Counted from the stretch's first letter, positions 1 through 9,394 are shown. The stretch: DNA of 64,000 nt from Ferrigenium straubiae (GCA_019449655.1 JAHQXD010000003.1:265408-329407); one strand, 5' to 3'. Notes: a model not told the origin generated them from the sequence alone. Translations and numbers: made by a program.

Positions 1-717
1 GTTCACCTTATTGGCCCGCATCAGCCTGACATCCTCCGCCTTGAGGATACCGCTCTCGGTGACCACGATGCGGTCTTTGGGAATGCGCGGCAGCAGGTCG
101 AGCGTGGTTTGCAGGCTCACCTCGAAGGTGCGCAGGTTGCGGTTGTTCACGCCGATCAGCGGCGTGGCCAGTTGCAGCGCGGCATCCAGCTCCGCGCCGT
201 CGTGCACTTCCACCAGTACCGCCATGCCGAGGCCATGTGCCACTGCCTCGAATGCGCGCATCTGCGCCACATCCAGCGCGGCGGCGATCAGCAGGATCGC
301 ATCCGCCCCCATCGCGCGCGCCTCGTAGATCTGGTATTCATCCACCATGAAATCCTTGCGCAGCACCGGCAGCGCACAGGCGGCGCGCGCCTGCTTCAGG
401 TACTCCGCGCTGCCCTGGAAGAATTGCGCGTCAGTCAGCACCGACAGGCACGCCGCTCCATGTTGCGCGTAGCTGACGGCAATTTCGGCGGGGCGGAAAT
501 CGGCGCGCAGCACGCCCTTGCTCGGGCTGGCCTTCTTGATCTCGGCGATCACCGCGGCCTGGCCGGTGGCAATTTTGCTGCGGATGCTGCCTGTGAAATC
601 GCGCGGCGCCGCGGCCTGTTCCGCCTCGGCACGAACGGCTGTAAGCGGCTTACCAGCTAGTGCGTCGCTCACTTCCTGAGCCTTCACCGCAAGAATTTTT
701 TTAAGGATGTCGGACAT
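1..717 (-). CDS. trpC: Indole-3-glycerol phosphate synthase, 3' end cut by window edge
   Basis: Tryptophan biosynthesis enzyme that closes the indole ring (CdRP to indole-3-glycerol phosphate), cytoplasmic TIM barrel. Reading the minus strand from the ATG at 715-717 gives an N-terminus [16 protein letters not shown], then the family motif [11 protein letters not shown] with the catalytic lysines, and near the edge [20 protein letters not shown], the phosphate-binding C-terminal part. 239 codons are present; the family is usually about 260-270 residues, so roughly 25 are missing off the window. The frame is open throughout. It is divergent from proA. Confidence 0.95.
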   Translation of the reverse strand, partial: MSDILKKILAVKAQEVSDALAGKPLTAVRAEAEQAAAPRDFTGSIRSKIATGQAAVIAEIKKASPSKGVLRADFRPAEIAVSYAQHGAACLSVLTDAQFFQGSAEYLKQARAACALPVLRKDFMVDEYQIYEARAMGADAILLIAAALDVAQMRAFEAVAHGLGMAVLVEVHDGAELDAALQLATPLIGVNNRNLRTFEVSLQTTLDLLPRIPKDRIVVTESGILKAEDVRLMRANKVN

Positions 718-759
718 TGCTGCGCCTGCCTTCAAGAAAGGCGCGCATTTTACCCCAAG

Positions 760-768
760 TGCTAAAAT
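760..768 (+). promoter_or_regulatory. Candidate extended -10 promoter of proA
   Basis: TGC followed by TAAAAT lies 28 bases before the proA ATG in the short trpC/proA divergent spacer. It fits an extended -10 (TGnTATAAT) with no clear -35. The same TGCTAAAAT word precedes metG in this window. Inferred from motif and position only. Confidence 0.35.
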
Positions 769-795
769 GCGCCCCACTCGCTTCAGGGAAACATC

Positions 796-2055
796 ATGGA
801 AGAAATCAAACAATACATGAAATCCGTCGGACAGCATGCCCGCGCGGCTTCGCGCGTCACGGCGCAGGCCGACACCAACGCGAAGAACCGCGCGCTGGAA
901 GCCATCGCCTCCGCCATCCTCGACGGCAGCGCGCGGCTCATCGCCGAGAACGCGAAAGATGTCGCCGCCGCCAAAGCCGGCGGGCTGGACGCCGCCTCGG
1001 TGGATCGCCTGACGCTGACCGAGAAAACCATCAAGAGCATGGCCGAAGGGCTGCGCCAGATCGCGCAACTGGCCGACCCGATCGGCGAAATCAGCGGCAT
1101 GAGCTACCGCCCTTCCGGCATCCAGGTCGGCAAGATGCGCGTGCCGCTCGGCGTGATCGGCATCATTTACGAATCGCGCCCCAACGTCACGGCGGACGCC
1201 GCCGGGCTATGCCTGAAATCTGGCAATGCGGCGATCCTGCGCGGCGGCTCGGAGGCAATCCATTCCAACCAGGCGATCGCGGCCTGCGTGCATGCGGGGC
1301 TGCGCGCCGCCGGGCTGCCGGAAACCGCCGTGCAAGTTGTGAGCACCACCGACCGCGCCGCGGTCGGCGAACTCATCACCATGAAGGATTACGTGGACGT
1401 GATCGTGCCGCGCGGCGGCAAGAGCCTGATCGCGCGCATCTCCGAGGAGGCGCGCATTCCCGTGATCAAGCATCTCGACGGCATCTGCCATGTGTACATC
1501 GACGACGAGGCCGACCTCGACAAGGCGATCCGCATCGCCGACAACGCCAAGACGCACCGCTACGGCGTGTGCAACGCGATGGAGACGCTGCTCGTCGCGC
1601 AGGAAATTGCCGCCAAGGTGCTGCCGCCGCTGTGCAAAATCTACCTTGAGAAGAATGTCGAACTGCGCGGCGACACTGCGGCGCGCGCGATCATTCCGCA
1701 GATGAAGGCCGCCACCGAGGAAGACTGGCTCACCGAATACCTCGCGCCTATCCTCGCGGTGCGCGTGGTCGCGAATCTCGACGAGGCAATCGCGCACATC
1801 AACACCTACGGCTCGCTGCACACCGACAGCATCGTCACCGAGAACTACACGAAGGCGATGCGCTTCCTGCGCGAGGTGGATTCGAGCAGCGTGATGGTGA
1901 ACGCCTCGACGCGTTTCGCCGACGGCTTCGAATACGGCCTCGGCGCGGAGATCGGCATCTCCACCGACAAGATCCACGCACGCGGCCCGGTCGGGCTGGA
2001 AGGGCTGACCTCGCAGAAATTTATCGTGCTGGGCAACGGGCAGGTAAGAAGCTAA
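796..2055 (+). CDS. proA: Gamma-glutamyl phosphate reductase (glutamate-5-semialdehyde dehydrogenase)
   Basis: Second step of proline biosynthesis: NADPH-dependent reduction of gamma-glutamyl phosphate to glutamate-5-semialdehyde. 419 residues, the normal family length, with aldehyde-dehydrogenase fold landmarks such as [23 protein letters not shown] (N-terminal half, shown as two adjoining parts [15 protein letters not shown] and LCLKSGNA), VPRGGKSLI and [11 protein letters not shown]; the last region is close to the expected catalytic cysteine. The start at 796 has an AGGG-type ribosome site a few bases upstream. No proB is adjacent, so the partner kinase must be encoded elsewhere. Confidence 0.96.
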   Translation: MEEIKQYMKSVGQHARAASRVTAQADTNAKNRALEAIASAILDGSARLIAENAKDVAAAKAGGLDAASVDRLTLTEKTIKSMAEGLRQIAQLADPIGEISGMSYRPSGIQVGKMRVPLGVIGIIYESRPNVTADAAGLCLKSGNAAILRGGSEAIHSNQAIAACVHAGLRAAGLPETAVQVVSTTDRAAVGELITMKDYVDVIVPRGGKSLIARISEEARIPVIKHLDGICHVYIDDEADLDKAIRIADNAKTHRYGVCNAMETLLVAQEIAAKVLPPLCKIYLEKNVELRGDTAARAIIPQMKAATEEDWLTEYLAPILAVRVVANLDEAIAHINTYGSLHTDSIVTENYTKAMRFLREVDSSSVMVNASTRFADGFEYGLGAEIGISTDKIHARGPVGLEGLTSQKFIVLGNGQVRS

Positions 2056-2105
2056 CCGGGTGGCGCTTCATGCGCCTTTCCTGAAACCCCTTGCAGGAGA
2101 ACAAC

Positions 2106-3545
2106 ATGAGCCAACCCATCGAAGCGAAAGAAGACAGCCTGCATGCCGAAGTGCTGGTTCTCGGCGCGGGTCCCGGCGGCTATACCGCCGCGTTTCGCGC
2201 CGCCGACCTCGGCAAGCAGGTGGTGCTGATCGAAAAACATGCCACGCTGGGCGGCGTATGCCTGAACGTCGGCTGCATCCCGTCCAAGGCGTTGCTGCAT
2301 GTCGCCAAGGTCATCAACGAAGCCGAAGAAGCGGCGCAGCACGGCGTGACCTTCGGCAAACCGCAGATCGACCTCGACAAAATCCGCTCCTGGAAGGACG
2401 GCGTCGTTGCGAGACTTACCGGCGGCCTGAAGCAGCTCGCCAGGCAGCGCAAGGTGCAAGTAGTGCAGGGCGAAGCAAAGTTCGTCAGCCCCAACAGCCT
2501 CATCGTCGCAACCGCCGAAGGCAGCAAGACCGTCACCTTCGATCACGCCATCATCGCGGCGGGTTCCAGCGCGGCGCGCATCCCCGGCCTCCCCTACGAC
2601 GATCCGCGCATCATCGATTCCACCGGCGCGCTGCAGCTTCAGGACGTACCACAGCACATGCTGATCGTCGGCGGCGGCATCATCGGGCTGGAAATGGCCA
2701 CGGTGTACGACGCGCTCGGCTCGAAAATCTCGGTGGTTGAACTCGCCGACAGCCTGATTCCCGGCGCGGACCACGACCTGGTGCGCCCGCTGCACAAGCG
2801 CATCGAAAAACGCTACGAGGCGATCTACCTCAAGACCAGGATCGGCAAGATCGAGTCTCAAGAGAATGGCCTACGGGTAACCTTCGAAGGCGAACAGGCG
2901 CCTGAGCCGCAACTCTACGACAAGGTGCTGCTGACCGTCGGCCGCCACCCCAACGGGCGCAACATCGGCGCGGAAACCGCCGGGGTAGCAATCGACGAGC
3001 GTGGTTTCATTCAAGTGGACAAACAGATGCGCACCAGCGCACCACACATCTACGCCATCGGCGACATCGTCGGCGAGCCGATGCTCGCGCACAAGGCGAG
3101 CCACGAGGGCAAGGTCGCGGCAGAAGTCGTCGCCGGACACAAGGCCTACTTCGAGCCGCTGACGATCCCTTCGGTGGCCTACACCGATCCGGAGATCGCG
3201 TGGATGGGGCTGACCGAAACGCAAGCCAAGGCACAAGGCATAGCCTACGAGAAGGCCAACTTCCCGTGGGCGGCGTCGGGTCGCGCGCTGTCCATCGGCC
3301 GCGAGGAAGGCGCAACCAAACTACTGCTCGACCCGCAGACACGCCGCATCCTCGGCGCGGGCATCGTCGGCGCGAACGCGGGCGAACTGATCGCCGAGGC
3401 GGTGCTCGCGCTGGAAATGGGCGCCGATATGGAGGACATCGGCCTGACCATCCACCCGCACCCGACCCTATCGGAGACGCTCGGCTTCGCGGCGGAACTG
3501 GCGGAAGGTACGATCACCGACCTGTTGCCGCCGCGCAAAAGATGA
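2106..3545 (+). CDS. lpdA: Dihydrolipoyl dehydrogenase (E3 component)
   Basis: FAD flavoprotein that reoxidises dihydrolipoamide in 2-oxoacid dehydrogenase complexes or the glycine cleavage system. Seen: GAGPGGYTAAFRAADLG FAD-binding motif near residue 20, redox disulfide GGVCLNVGCIPSKALL near residue 50, a second GGGIIGLEMATVY nucleotide-binding site, AIGDIVGEPMLAHKA, and the C-terminal HPHPTLSE with the active-site His/Glu pair. The start is set at 2106 (MSQPIEAKED) because AGGAG lies at about 2094-2098; an upstream in-frame ATG at 2091 lacks a site. 479 residues, normal for the family. No E1 or E2 gene is next to it, so its complex cannot be told from context. Confidence 0.93.
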   Translation: MSQPIEAKEDSLHAEVLVLGAGPGGYTAAFRAADLGKQVVLIEKHATLGGVCLNVGCIPSKALLHVAKVINEAEEAAQHGVTFGKPQIDLDKIRSWKDGVVARLTGGLKQLARQRKVQVVQGEAKFVSPNSLIVATAEGSKTVTFDHAIIAAGSSAARIPGLPYDDPRIIDSTGALQLQDVPQHMLIVGGGIIGLEMATVYDALGSKISVVELADSLIPGADHDLVRPLHKRIEKRYEAIYLKTRIGKIESQENGLRVTFEGEQAPEPQLYDKVLLTVGRHPNGRNIGAETAGVAIDERGFIQVDKQMRTSAPHIYAIGDIVGEPMLAHKASHEGKVAAEVVAGHKAYFEPLTIPSVAYTDPEIAWMGLTETQAKAQGIAYEKANFPWAASGRALSIGREEGATKLLLDPQTRRILGAGIVGANAGELIAEAVLALEMGADMEDIGLTIHPHPTLSETLGFAAELAEGTITDLLPPRKR

Positions 3546-3618
3546 GTTCGGAAATGGGAAGCCTTCCTATAAACCATAAATTAGATATTCAGCATCAACT
3601 GCGGTAGCGTGCCCAACT

Positions 3619-5505
3619 ATGCCCGTGGAAAATAAATCGAAAGCTGGCTCGGTGCCGGCCTTATGGCTGGGGCTGGTGTTCGCCCTGACCTCCCTGGCCG
3701 GTGCAATCGCATTCGATCTCTATCTTGAGCATGACCGCACGACGAAACGCGAGCAGGACAGGCTGACGACCCAAGTGCGGGTTATTGCCGAAAACCTGGA
3801 GCGCCAGCTATTCAGCACCAATCTTGTGCTGGAAGGCTTCATTGGCGACCTGCCCGAGCTGGGAGCTGCATCCGGGCAGCGGGGGATGATGCGCCGCCTC
3901 ACTGCGCTTACCGACGCCATGCCGGGTATCCGTTTCCTTGGTTTCATTGATGCATCGGGCACATTGATCGCGTCGAATATGGCCGAGTACGTGGGCGGAA
4001 ATTTTGCTCACCGTGATTATTTCCAGGCAGTCAGGCAACATCCGGACGCAACCAGGCTCTACATCTCACCGCCCTTCAAAGCCGCCAACGATGTTTATGT
4101 TATGAATGTTACGCGGATGGTTCCGGGCCCGCGGGGTGAGTTTGCCGGAGTCATCACCGCCTCGCTCGACCCGGAATACTTCAAGACGTTGCTGTCATCC
4201 GTGCTATATGCGCCGGATATGTGGGATACCGTCAGCCACGGTGACGGGAAGCTGTTCCTGCTGATCCCGGAACGGGAAGGCAGCCAGGGCATTGACCTGA
4301 ATTCACCCGACACCATGTTCTCCCGGCACAGGCTGAGCGGGCAGCAGGCCTCAGTGCTTACCGGGATGGTGCTGGTGACCAACGACTTCAGGATGATGGC
4401 GCTGCGCACTGTCCAGCCCAGCACGCTCAACATGGATAAATCCTTGGTAGTGGGGGCCAGCCGCAATTACGACCAGATTTTCGTGTCCTGGCGACGCAAT
4501 GCGTTGATAAAGATCTTGTTGTTCGGACTGATCGCCATGGTTTCCTTTGCCGGACTGTATACCTACCAGCGTTACCGGCGGATTTCAGAGCGCCAGGCGA
4601 TCGAAGCAGCCGCCAATTTGCGTCTCAGTGCGGAGCGGCTCCAGCTCGCTACCGAGGCGTCGGGTGTCGGCGTGTGGGACTACCAACTGGTGGCAGGCAA
4701 ACTGGTCTGGGACGATTCCATGTATGCGCTCTATGGTGTTCCGCAAACGACTGCTCTTACCTATGATGCATGGCAAGATGCCATGCTGCCGGAAGACATG
4801 CCGAATGCGGAGGCCGCATTGAAGGCAACCCTGGAGAAAGGGGCTCCTTATGATCTGAATTTCCGCATCCGACGCGGCGATGGCGTCGTGCGTATCATTC
4901 ATGCGCGAGCGCGCGTCCATTGCGATGCCGCCGGGAAGCCGGTGCGCATGGTGGGCACCAACGAAGATATCACCGAGCGCAAGGAACTTCAGGACAAGCT
5001 CGAACAGCAGGCCCGCCAGGACTATTTGACCGGCCTGTTCAACCGGCGCCATTTCATGGAACAGGGGCAGGTCGAGCTTTCGCGCGTGCAGCGCTACGGC
5101 AACACGCTCTCCCTTTTCATGATCGATATCGATCACTTCAAGGGCATCAACGACACTCATGGCCACAAGGCGGGCGATACGGTTTTGCAACGGCTGGGGG
5201 ACATCCTGCGCGAGGCTTTGCGTACGGTGGATGTTATCGGGCGCATCGGCGGCGAGGAGTTCGCCGTATTGCTGCCGGAAACCGACCTGCCAAGCGCGAC
5301 TGAGGTGGCGGAGCGCCTGCGGGAGCGGGTCGAAGGCACCCATGTCGTGCTGGAGGCAGGATCTCCGCTGCAATTCACGGTATCCATCGGCGTGACTGCG
5401 CTGAAAGAAAAAAACACCAATCTCGACATTCTGCTCGCTCAGGCCGACAAGGCGCTTTACCAGGCCAAAGAAAGCGGGCGCAACAGGGTGTGCATCGCAG
5501 GTTAG
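3619..5505 (+). CDS. Membrane diguanylate cyclase with periplasmic Cache sensor, PAS and GGDEF domains
   Basis: 628 residues. A transmembrane helix at about 13-35 and another at about 295-315 bracket a periplasmic double-Cache-like sensor (GIRFLGFIDASGTLIASN and the HRDYF motif are typical). Next come a PAS domain (about 340-455, ending ...VRMVGTNEDITERK) and a GGDEF domain from about 465 (DYLTGLFNRRHF). The active site is intact GGEEF. RTVD, five residues before it, is an RxxD inhibitory I-site, so product inhibition by c-di-GMP is expected. Ligand unknown. It is a single gene with no obvious operon. It could feed the c-di-GMP-binding pilus motor MshE encoded at 59.6-61.3 kb, but that link is inference. 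Confidence 0.93.
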   Translation: MPVENKSKAGSVPALWLGLVFALTSLAGAIAFDLYLEHDRTTKREQDRLTTQVRVIAENLERQLFSTNLVLEGFIGDLPELGAASGQRGMMRRLTALTDAMPGIRFLGFIDASGTLIASNMAEYVGGNFAHRDYFQAVRQHPDATRLYISPPFKAANDVYVMNVTRMVPGPRGEFAGVITASLDPEYFKTLLSSVLYAPDMWDTVSHGDGKLFLLIPEREGSQGIDLNSPDTMFSRHRLSGQQASVLTGMVLVTNDFRMMALRTVQPSTLNMDKSLVVGASRNYDQIFVSWRRNALIKILLFGLIAMVSFAGLYTYQRYRRISERQAIEAAANLRLSAERLQLATEASGVGVWDYQLVAGKLVWDDSMYALYGVPQTTALTYDAWQDAMLPEDMPNAEAALKATLEKGAPYDLNFRIRRGDGVVRIIHARARVHCDAAGKPVRMVGTNEDITERKELQDKLEQQARQDYLTGLFNRRHFMEQGQVELSRVQRYGNTLSLFMIDIDHFKGINDTHGHKAGDTVLQRLGDILREALRTVDVIGRIGGEEFAVLLPETDLPSATEVAERLRERVEGTHVVLEAGSPLQFTVSIGVTALKEKNTNLDILLAQADKALYQAKESGRNRVCIAG

Positions 5506-5605
5506 CGACCCGGTCGCAGCCGCAAGGCATTCAGGAGAAGCACGAGGCAGTTGAGCCGGGGGCATCAGCTCCGATTTTCAGGTTAATTATTCAAGGAATC
5601 CCGCC

Positions 5606-6304
5606 ATGCAAACGCATAATCTCATTCGCACCATTTTCGTTGCCTCGTTTCTGTTTGTCACAACCTGTGCATCTGCCGTCGATCTTTCCAGTTTCAGCAA
5701 CAAGGATCAGGTCACGAGCCTGAAGCAGGCGCTAACCCAAGGTGCGGAAACCGCGGTGAAAAATCTGGCCAAAGAAAATGGCTATCTCGGCAACGACAAG
5801 GTGCGCATCCCGCTGCCGGAGAGCCTGCAAAAAATCGATGGCATGATGCGCAAGTTCGGCATGGGCAAGTATGCGGACGAGCTGGTCACCTCGATGAATC
5901 GCGCCGCCGAAGCCGCCGTACCGGAAGCGAAGACCCTGCTGGTCGGCGCGGTCAAGAAGATGTCCGTGGAAGACGCGAAGGGCATCCTCACCGGCGGCGA
6001 TGATGCCGCGACGCAGTACTTCCGCAAGAACACCGAAGCAGCGCTGGCGGGCAAATTCAAACCCATCATCGACAAGGCGATGCTGAAGGTGAAGGTCGCG
6101 GAAAAATACGACCAGTTCGCAGGCAAGGGTACGAAGTTCGGGCTGGTGGACGAGCGCGATGCCAAGCTCGACGACTACATCACGCGCAAGGCGCTGGATG
6201 GATTATTCCTGACGATGGCGGAACAGGAGAAGGCGATCCGCGCGAATCCGCTGCAGGCGACCGGCAGCCTCGCGAAAAAAGTTTTCTCGGCGATCAAGTT
6301 CTAG
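5606..6304 (+). CDS. DUF4197 secreted protein
   Basis: 232 residues with an N-terminal signal peptide (hydrophobic stretch then CASA-VDLSS). The rest is helical and matches the DUF4197 family by memory: a LKQAL..GAETAV start, NDKVRIPLPESLQKID, a GDDAATQYFRK segment and a C-terminal ARKALDGLF-like helix. The family is widespread in Gram-negative bacteria and its function is unknown. AAGGA lies just before the ATG. It follows the cyclase gene by 100 bases on the same strand; shared transcription is possible but not shown. Confidence 0.85.
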   Translation: MQTHNLIRTIFVASFLFVTTCASAVDLSSFSNKDQVTSLKQALTQGAETAVKNLAKENGYLGNDKVRIPLPESLQKIDGMMRKFGMGKYADELVTSMNRAAEAAVPEAKTLLVGAVKKMSVEDAKGILTGGDDAATQYFRKNTEAALAGKFKPIIDKAMLKVKVAEKYDQFAGKGTKFGLVDERDAKLDDYITRKALDGLFLTMAEQEKAIRANPLQATGSLAKKVFSAIKF

Positions 6305-6330
6305 CCCCGGCTACCGCGCTCAACCTTCGC

Positions 6331-6726
6331 ATGAGCGACACCGCCAGCCTCCTGTCGCTGTTCCTCGGCAGCTTCTTCGCCGCCACGCTGCTGCCCGGTG
6401 GCTCGGAAGCAGTGCTGTTCGGCGTGCTCAAGGCCTACCCGGAAACCTATTGGCCCGCGCTCACGATCGCCACGCTCGGCAACACGCTGGGCGGCATGGT
6501 GAGCTTCGGCATGGGCTGGCTGCTGCCGCAGACCCAGCAGCTCAAACATGTCGATAAACTGCGCCGCTACGGCACGCCCGCGCTGCTGCTCGCCTGGGTT
6601 CCGCTGATCGGCGACGCGCTGTGCCTCGCCGCGGGATGGCTGCGCCTCAACTGGTGGCAGGCTGCGCTGTTCATGGCATTGGGTAAATTCGCGCGCTACT
6701 GGGTGATTGCAGCAGCCGTCACCTGA
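6331..6726 (+). CDS. YqaA-like small integral membrane protein (DedA/SNARE-associated relative)
   Basis: 131 residues, mostly hydrophobic, with about three to four membrane segments. It has the YqaA-type pattern: FFAATLLPGGSEAVL near the start, TLGNTLGGMVSFGMGW in the middle, RRYGTPALLLAWVPLIGD and a closing FMALGKFARYWVI helix. This subfamily is related to DedA-type membrane proteins; its exact transport or lipid role is not known. It starts 27 bases after the DUF4197 gene with no strong ribosome site, consistent with translation as part of the same transcript. Confidence 0.8.
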   Translation: MSDTASLLSLFLGSFFAATLLPGGSEAVLFGVLKAYPETYWPALTIATLGNTLGGMVSFGMGWLLPQTQQLKHVDKLRRYGTPALLLAWVPLIGDALCLAAGWLRLNWWQAALFMALGKFARYWVIAAAVT

Positions 6727-6748
6727 GCCGTGGGTACGAAATATCGCC

Positions 6749-7168
6749 TCACTGCGGCATCGCCCACTGCGGATTCCACACCACCTCCCACAGATGCCCG
6801 TCGGGGTCCTGAAAGTAACCGGAATAACCGCCCCAGAAGGCCTCCTGGGCAGGCACGATCACGGCACCGGCTTTTTTTGCCTGCTCCATCACCGCGTCGA
6901 CTTCCTCCCTTGACGAGACGTTATGCCCGAGCGTGAATTCGGTGGGGCTTGCGCCGGCCAGCGGAATGCCCGTATCGCGGGAAATGCTCTTGCGCGGCCA
7001 GATCGCAAGCTTCAGGCCGGCCTGCAAGTCAAAGAAGGCCACGGCTCCGTATTCGAACTCCTTGCCGATGATGCCTTCCGTCTTAAGGCCGAGGCCATCG
7101 CGATAGAACTGCAGCGACCTTTCCAGATCGTCCACGCCGAGGGTAATGAGAGTAATCCGGGCTTTCAT
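6749..7168 (-). CDS. VOC (glyoxalase/bleomycin-resistance fold) family protein
   Basis: 139 residues. Typical VOC pattern: MKARITLITLGVDDLERSLQF strand-helix opening, YRDGLGLKTEG, AVAFFDLQAGLKLAIW, and a C-terminal FQDPDGHLWEVVWNP segment that supplies the usual metal-binding glutamate. The start at 7168 is favoured by AGGGAGG a few bases upstream; an in-frame ATG at 7195 is less likely. Substrate unknown. It is one of three VOC genes within 3.2 kb. Confidence 0.88.
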   Translation of the reverse strand: MKARITLITLGVDDLERSLQFYRDGLGLKTEGIIGKEFEYGAVAFFDLQAGLKLAIWPRKSISRDTGIPLAGASPTEFTLGHNVSSREEVDAVMEQAKKAGAVIVPAQEAFWGGYSGYFQDPDGHLWEVVWNPQWAMPQ

Positions 7169-7314
7169 GTGCATCCTCCCTGAACTATCAACCATGGTAG
7201 CGACGTCTGTTTCGGCGGAGAATCGGGAATAACACCTAGCCGGAAACGCTTTGGATTCTTTTGGCGGCTGCCCGCATTGCCACCCAGCCGATACCGCCCG
7301 GAATTAAAACCGGG

Positions 7315-7599
7315 TTACTTTAAACCGAGATCATCCGCGGCTTCCTTCAGAAGCGCCACATCATCCCGGATAGATTCCATATCAGGATCTTTTGCGGCCT
7401 TTGCTCCCGCTATAAGCTTATCTTTGGTTTTAAATTTCTTTAGCAGGCCAGCCTTGGTCAGCTTCGCCACACTACTCTTCTTGTCCAATCCGTGGCACAT
7501 CTGACAGTTTTGATAAAATACCCCCGCAATACCGGCTTTCGGAAAGACTGTAACAACAAGGATTGGCAGCATAAGCAATACAATTTTCTTCATGAGCAT
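7315..7599 (-). CDS. Small secreted protein with one CxxCH heme-binding motif (cytochrome c-like)
   Basis: 94 residues: a signal peptide (about 1-25, KKIVLLMLPILVVTVFP), then FYQNCQMCHGLDKK, a single c-type heme attachment motif, then a Lys-rich helical tail with DPDMESIRDDV. The methionine in that tail is the only obvious candidate for a sixth heme ligand besides those near the N-terminus. It is short for a class I cytochrome c but compatible with one. No redox partner gene is adjacent. A start at MKK, two codons later, is equally possible. Confidence 0.6.
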   Translation of the reverse strand: MLMKKIVLLMLPILVVTVFPKAGIAGVFYQNCQMCHGLDKKSSVAKLTKAGLLKKFKTKDKLIAGAKAAKDPDMESIRDDVALLKEAADDLGLK

Positions 7600-7791
7600 T
7601 TCATATTCTTAACAGCAGACTAACGACCCAGACATTTGCATATCGTGGAGCAGACACCAACGTCGGCAATTTACTCCCCCTCCGCATATTTTCCAACTAA
7701 AGATAAAAATTACCCGCATGTGACCAGGAGAAGTTGCAACACCATCCACTGAATGTGCGAATCCCATTTAATTTATTGCATGAGGGAAAAC

Positions 7792-8076
7792 ATGACCATC
7801 CAGGCTATGTCCAAGAAAACGCTCCGGCTCGTGATCCACGGCCGCGTGCAAGGGGTGTACTTCCGCGACTCGATGCGCCGCGAGGCGCAAAACCTGGCGA
7901 TTACCGGCTGGGTGCGCAACCGCAGCGACGGCACAGTGGAAGCCGCGGTGCAGGGCGCCCCGGCCGACGTGGATGCCATCGTGCGCTGGGCGCGGCGCGG
8001 CCCGGAGCGCGCGCAGGTGGAACAAATCGAGATCGAGCCGCATGAGGGCAGCTACACCGGCTTCGAGGTCATTTAG
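7792..8076 (+). CDS. acyP: Acylphosphatase
   Basis: 94 residues, the usual size. It hydrolyses the carboxyl-phosphate bond of acylphosphates. The signature RLVIHGRVQGVYFRDSMRRE holds the catalytic arginine, and GWVRNRSDGTVEAAVQG holds the catalytic asparagine. The start at 7792 is chosen because GAGGG sits at 7782-7786. An ATG at 7807 (MSKKTLRL) and an open frame back to 7753 are alternatives. Its 3' end overlaps the convergent GDSL lipoprotein gene by eight bases. Confidence 0.93.
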   Translation: MTIQAMSKKTLRLVIHGRVQGVYFRDSMRREAQNLAITGWVRNRSDGTVEAAVQGAPADVDAIVRWARRGPERAQVEQIEIEPHEGSYTGFEVI

Positions 8077-8716
8077 AAGCAGCGTAGCCGATAGCCTTCA
8101 GCGCATCGAAAATCTTCTGCGCCAATAGCTTGTGCCCTGCTGCATTGGGATGCAGGGGATCGCCCTTCAGTTGCGGATCGGACAGCACCTCGGCGATCGC
8201 GTCTTCGATCAACGGCACCTGCTGCTCCTCGGCCACCCTGCGGTAGAAATCCGCCGCAGACAGATTCTGGAAGACGGCGCCCATGGCGCTCGGCTTCGGC
8301 GTCGCCAGCAGCACCGGCTTCGCCCCGTGAGCCTTTATCGCTGCAAGTATCTTCCCCAGATTGGCGACGGTCTCCTGCTCGGGAAGGCGGCGCAGCATGT
8401 CGTTACCTCCCAGCGCGACCAGCACCAGAACCGGCTTGTGTTCCTCCAGAAGCGCCGGCAGGCGCTGCAGGGCGCCGCCGCTGGTATCGCCGCTCACTCC
8501 GCCGTTAATGACAACCCATCCCGTGCGGTTCGCCAGCAACCCGGGCCAAGCCTCCCCGGAAGCCACGCCGAATCCGGCGGTGATGCTGTCCCCCAGCGCC
8601 ACTACCCGGCTGCTGGCAGGAAGCGCCTCCTCCTTCGCCTTGCCGCCGCAGGCGGCGACAAGGACGGCGGCGGAGACCAGCAGGAGAAAGCGCCGGATGG
8701 GCAGGCCGTCAATCAT
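8069..8716 (-). CDS. GDSL/SGNH-family arylesterase-like lipoprotein
   Basis: 215 residues, probably an exported lipase/esterase related to TesA. The lipobox VAAC lies at about residues 19-22 after a short basic, hydrophobic leader, so it should be lipid-anchored. SGNH blocks are complete: ALGDSITAGFG (Ser), GGVSGDT (Gly), ALGGNDMLR (Asn) and GDPLHPNAAGH (Asp/His). The start ATG lies inside the end of a 55-codon upstream lipoprotein ORF, so the two may be translationally coupled. Natural substrate unknown. Confidence 0.88.
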   Translation of the reverse strand: MIDGLPIRRFLLLVSAAVLVAACGGKAKEEALPASSRVVALGDSITAGFGVASGEAWPGLLANRTGWVVINGGVSGDTSGGALQRLPALLEEHKPVLVLVALGGNDMLRRLPEQETVANLGKILAAIKAHGAKPVLLATPKPSAMGAVFQNLSAADFYRRVAEEQQVPLIEDAIAEVLSDPQLKGDPLHPNAAGHKLLAQKIFDALKAIGYAASK

Positions 8717-8876
8717 CGAAGAAGGGAGCCGCCCTCGGCCTCATCAGAGGCAAAGTCTCCGCCGGAGCCTCCTGAGAAGTTTCCGGCGGAGTTTGCCGGG
8801 CGGGCTTCACATCTGCACATTTCGTACAACCGGCCAAGACCAGGCAAGCCAGCAATATCAGAGCAATCTGTGGCAT
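8709..8876 (-). CDS. Putative 55-residue lipoprotein, upstream of and overlapping the GDSL gene
   Basis: An ORF too short for most gene callers. Its ATG at 8874-8876 follows GAGGGG with good spacing. The translation starts MPQIALILLACLVLAGCTKC, a clear lipoprotein signal with lipobox LAGC, then a Pro/Glu/Ala-rich tail ending APFFDD. The TGA at 8709-8711 overlaps the downstream GDSL start by eight bases, the arrangement expected of coupled genes. No family was recognised. The signal peptide and ribosome site are the evidence that it is real. Confidence 0.6.
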   Translation of the reverse strand: MPQIALILLACLVLAGCTKCADVKPARQTPPETSQEAPAETLPLMRPRAAPFFDD

Positions 8877-8896
8877 TTCGTTCCCCTCGCCAAATG

Positions 8897-9394
8897 CTAT
8901 CCGGCATATGCCCGCTTCAGTTCCTCAATGTCGATCTTTCTCATCCGGAGCATAGCCTCCATGGCTCTCTGGGATTTTTCGGAATCTGGATCACCGACCA
9001 TCTTGGGCAACACGCCGGGAACCACCTGCCATGAAACGCCATATTTGTCCTTGAGCCAGCCGCATTGTTGCGCCTGTTCATCTCCACCCTCGGACAGCTT
9101 CTCCCAGTAATAGTCCACTTCCTCCTGCGTCTTGCAGTTGACCTGGAGCGAGATGGCCTCGTTGAATCTGAATACCGGGCCGCCGTTGAGTGCGGTAAAC
9201 GACTGCCCATTGAGCTCGAATGCAATCGTCATCACCGTACCCGCCGGTCTCCCGTGAATCTCATGCCCAGCTTCTCCGTATCGGGTGGTGTCGACGATTT
9301 TTGAATTCCGGAAGATGGCGGTATAAAACCCGACCGCCTCTTCGGCCTGATCGTCAAACCACAAACAGGGGATGATCTTTTGAATGGCCTGCAT
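8897..9394 (-). CDS. PhnB-type VOC family protein
   Basis: 165 residues resembling the PhnB/3-demethylubiquinone-methyltransferase-like VOC group: KIIPCLWFDDQAEEAVGFY opening, GTVMTIAFELNGQSFTALNG, FNEAISLQVNC, EEVDYYWEKLSEGG, then CGWLKDKYGVSWQVVP. The start at 9394 is taken from GGGAGAA upstream; the open frame extends further to 9595 without supporting features. Metal and substrate are not predictable. A second VOC gene lies just upstream on the same strand. Confidence 0.88.
   Translation of the reverse strand: MQAIQKIIPCLWFDDQAEEAVGFYTAIFRNSKIVDTTRYGEAGHEIHGRPAGTVMTIAFELNGQSFTALNGGPVFRFNEAISLQVNCKTQEEVDYYWEKLSEGGDEQAQQCGWLKDKYGVSWQVVPGVLPKMVGDPDSEKSQRAMEAMLRMRKIDIEELKRAYAG

Noticed and set aside
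8132..9110. Two long plus-strand frames opposite the GDSL and VOC genes
   Set aside because: Shadows of recognised minus-strand genes with conserved motifs.
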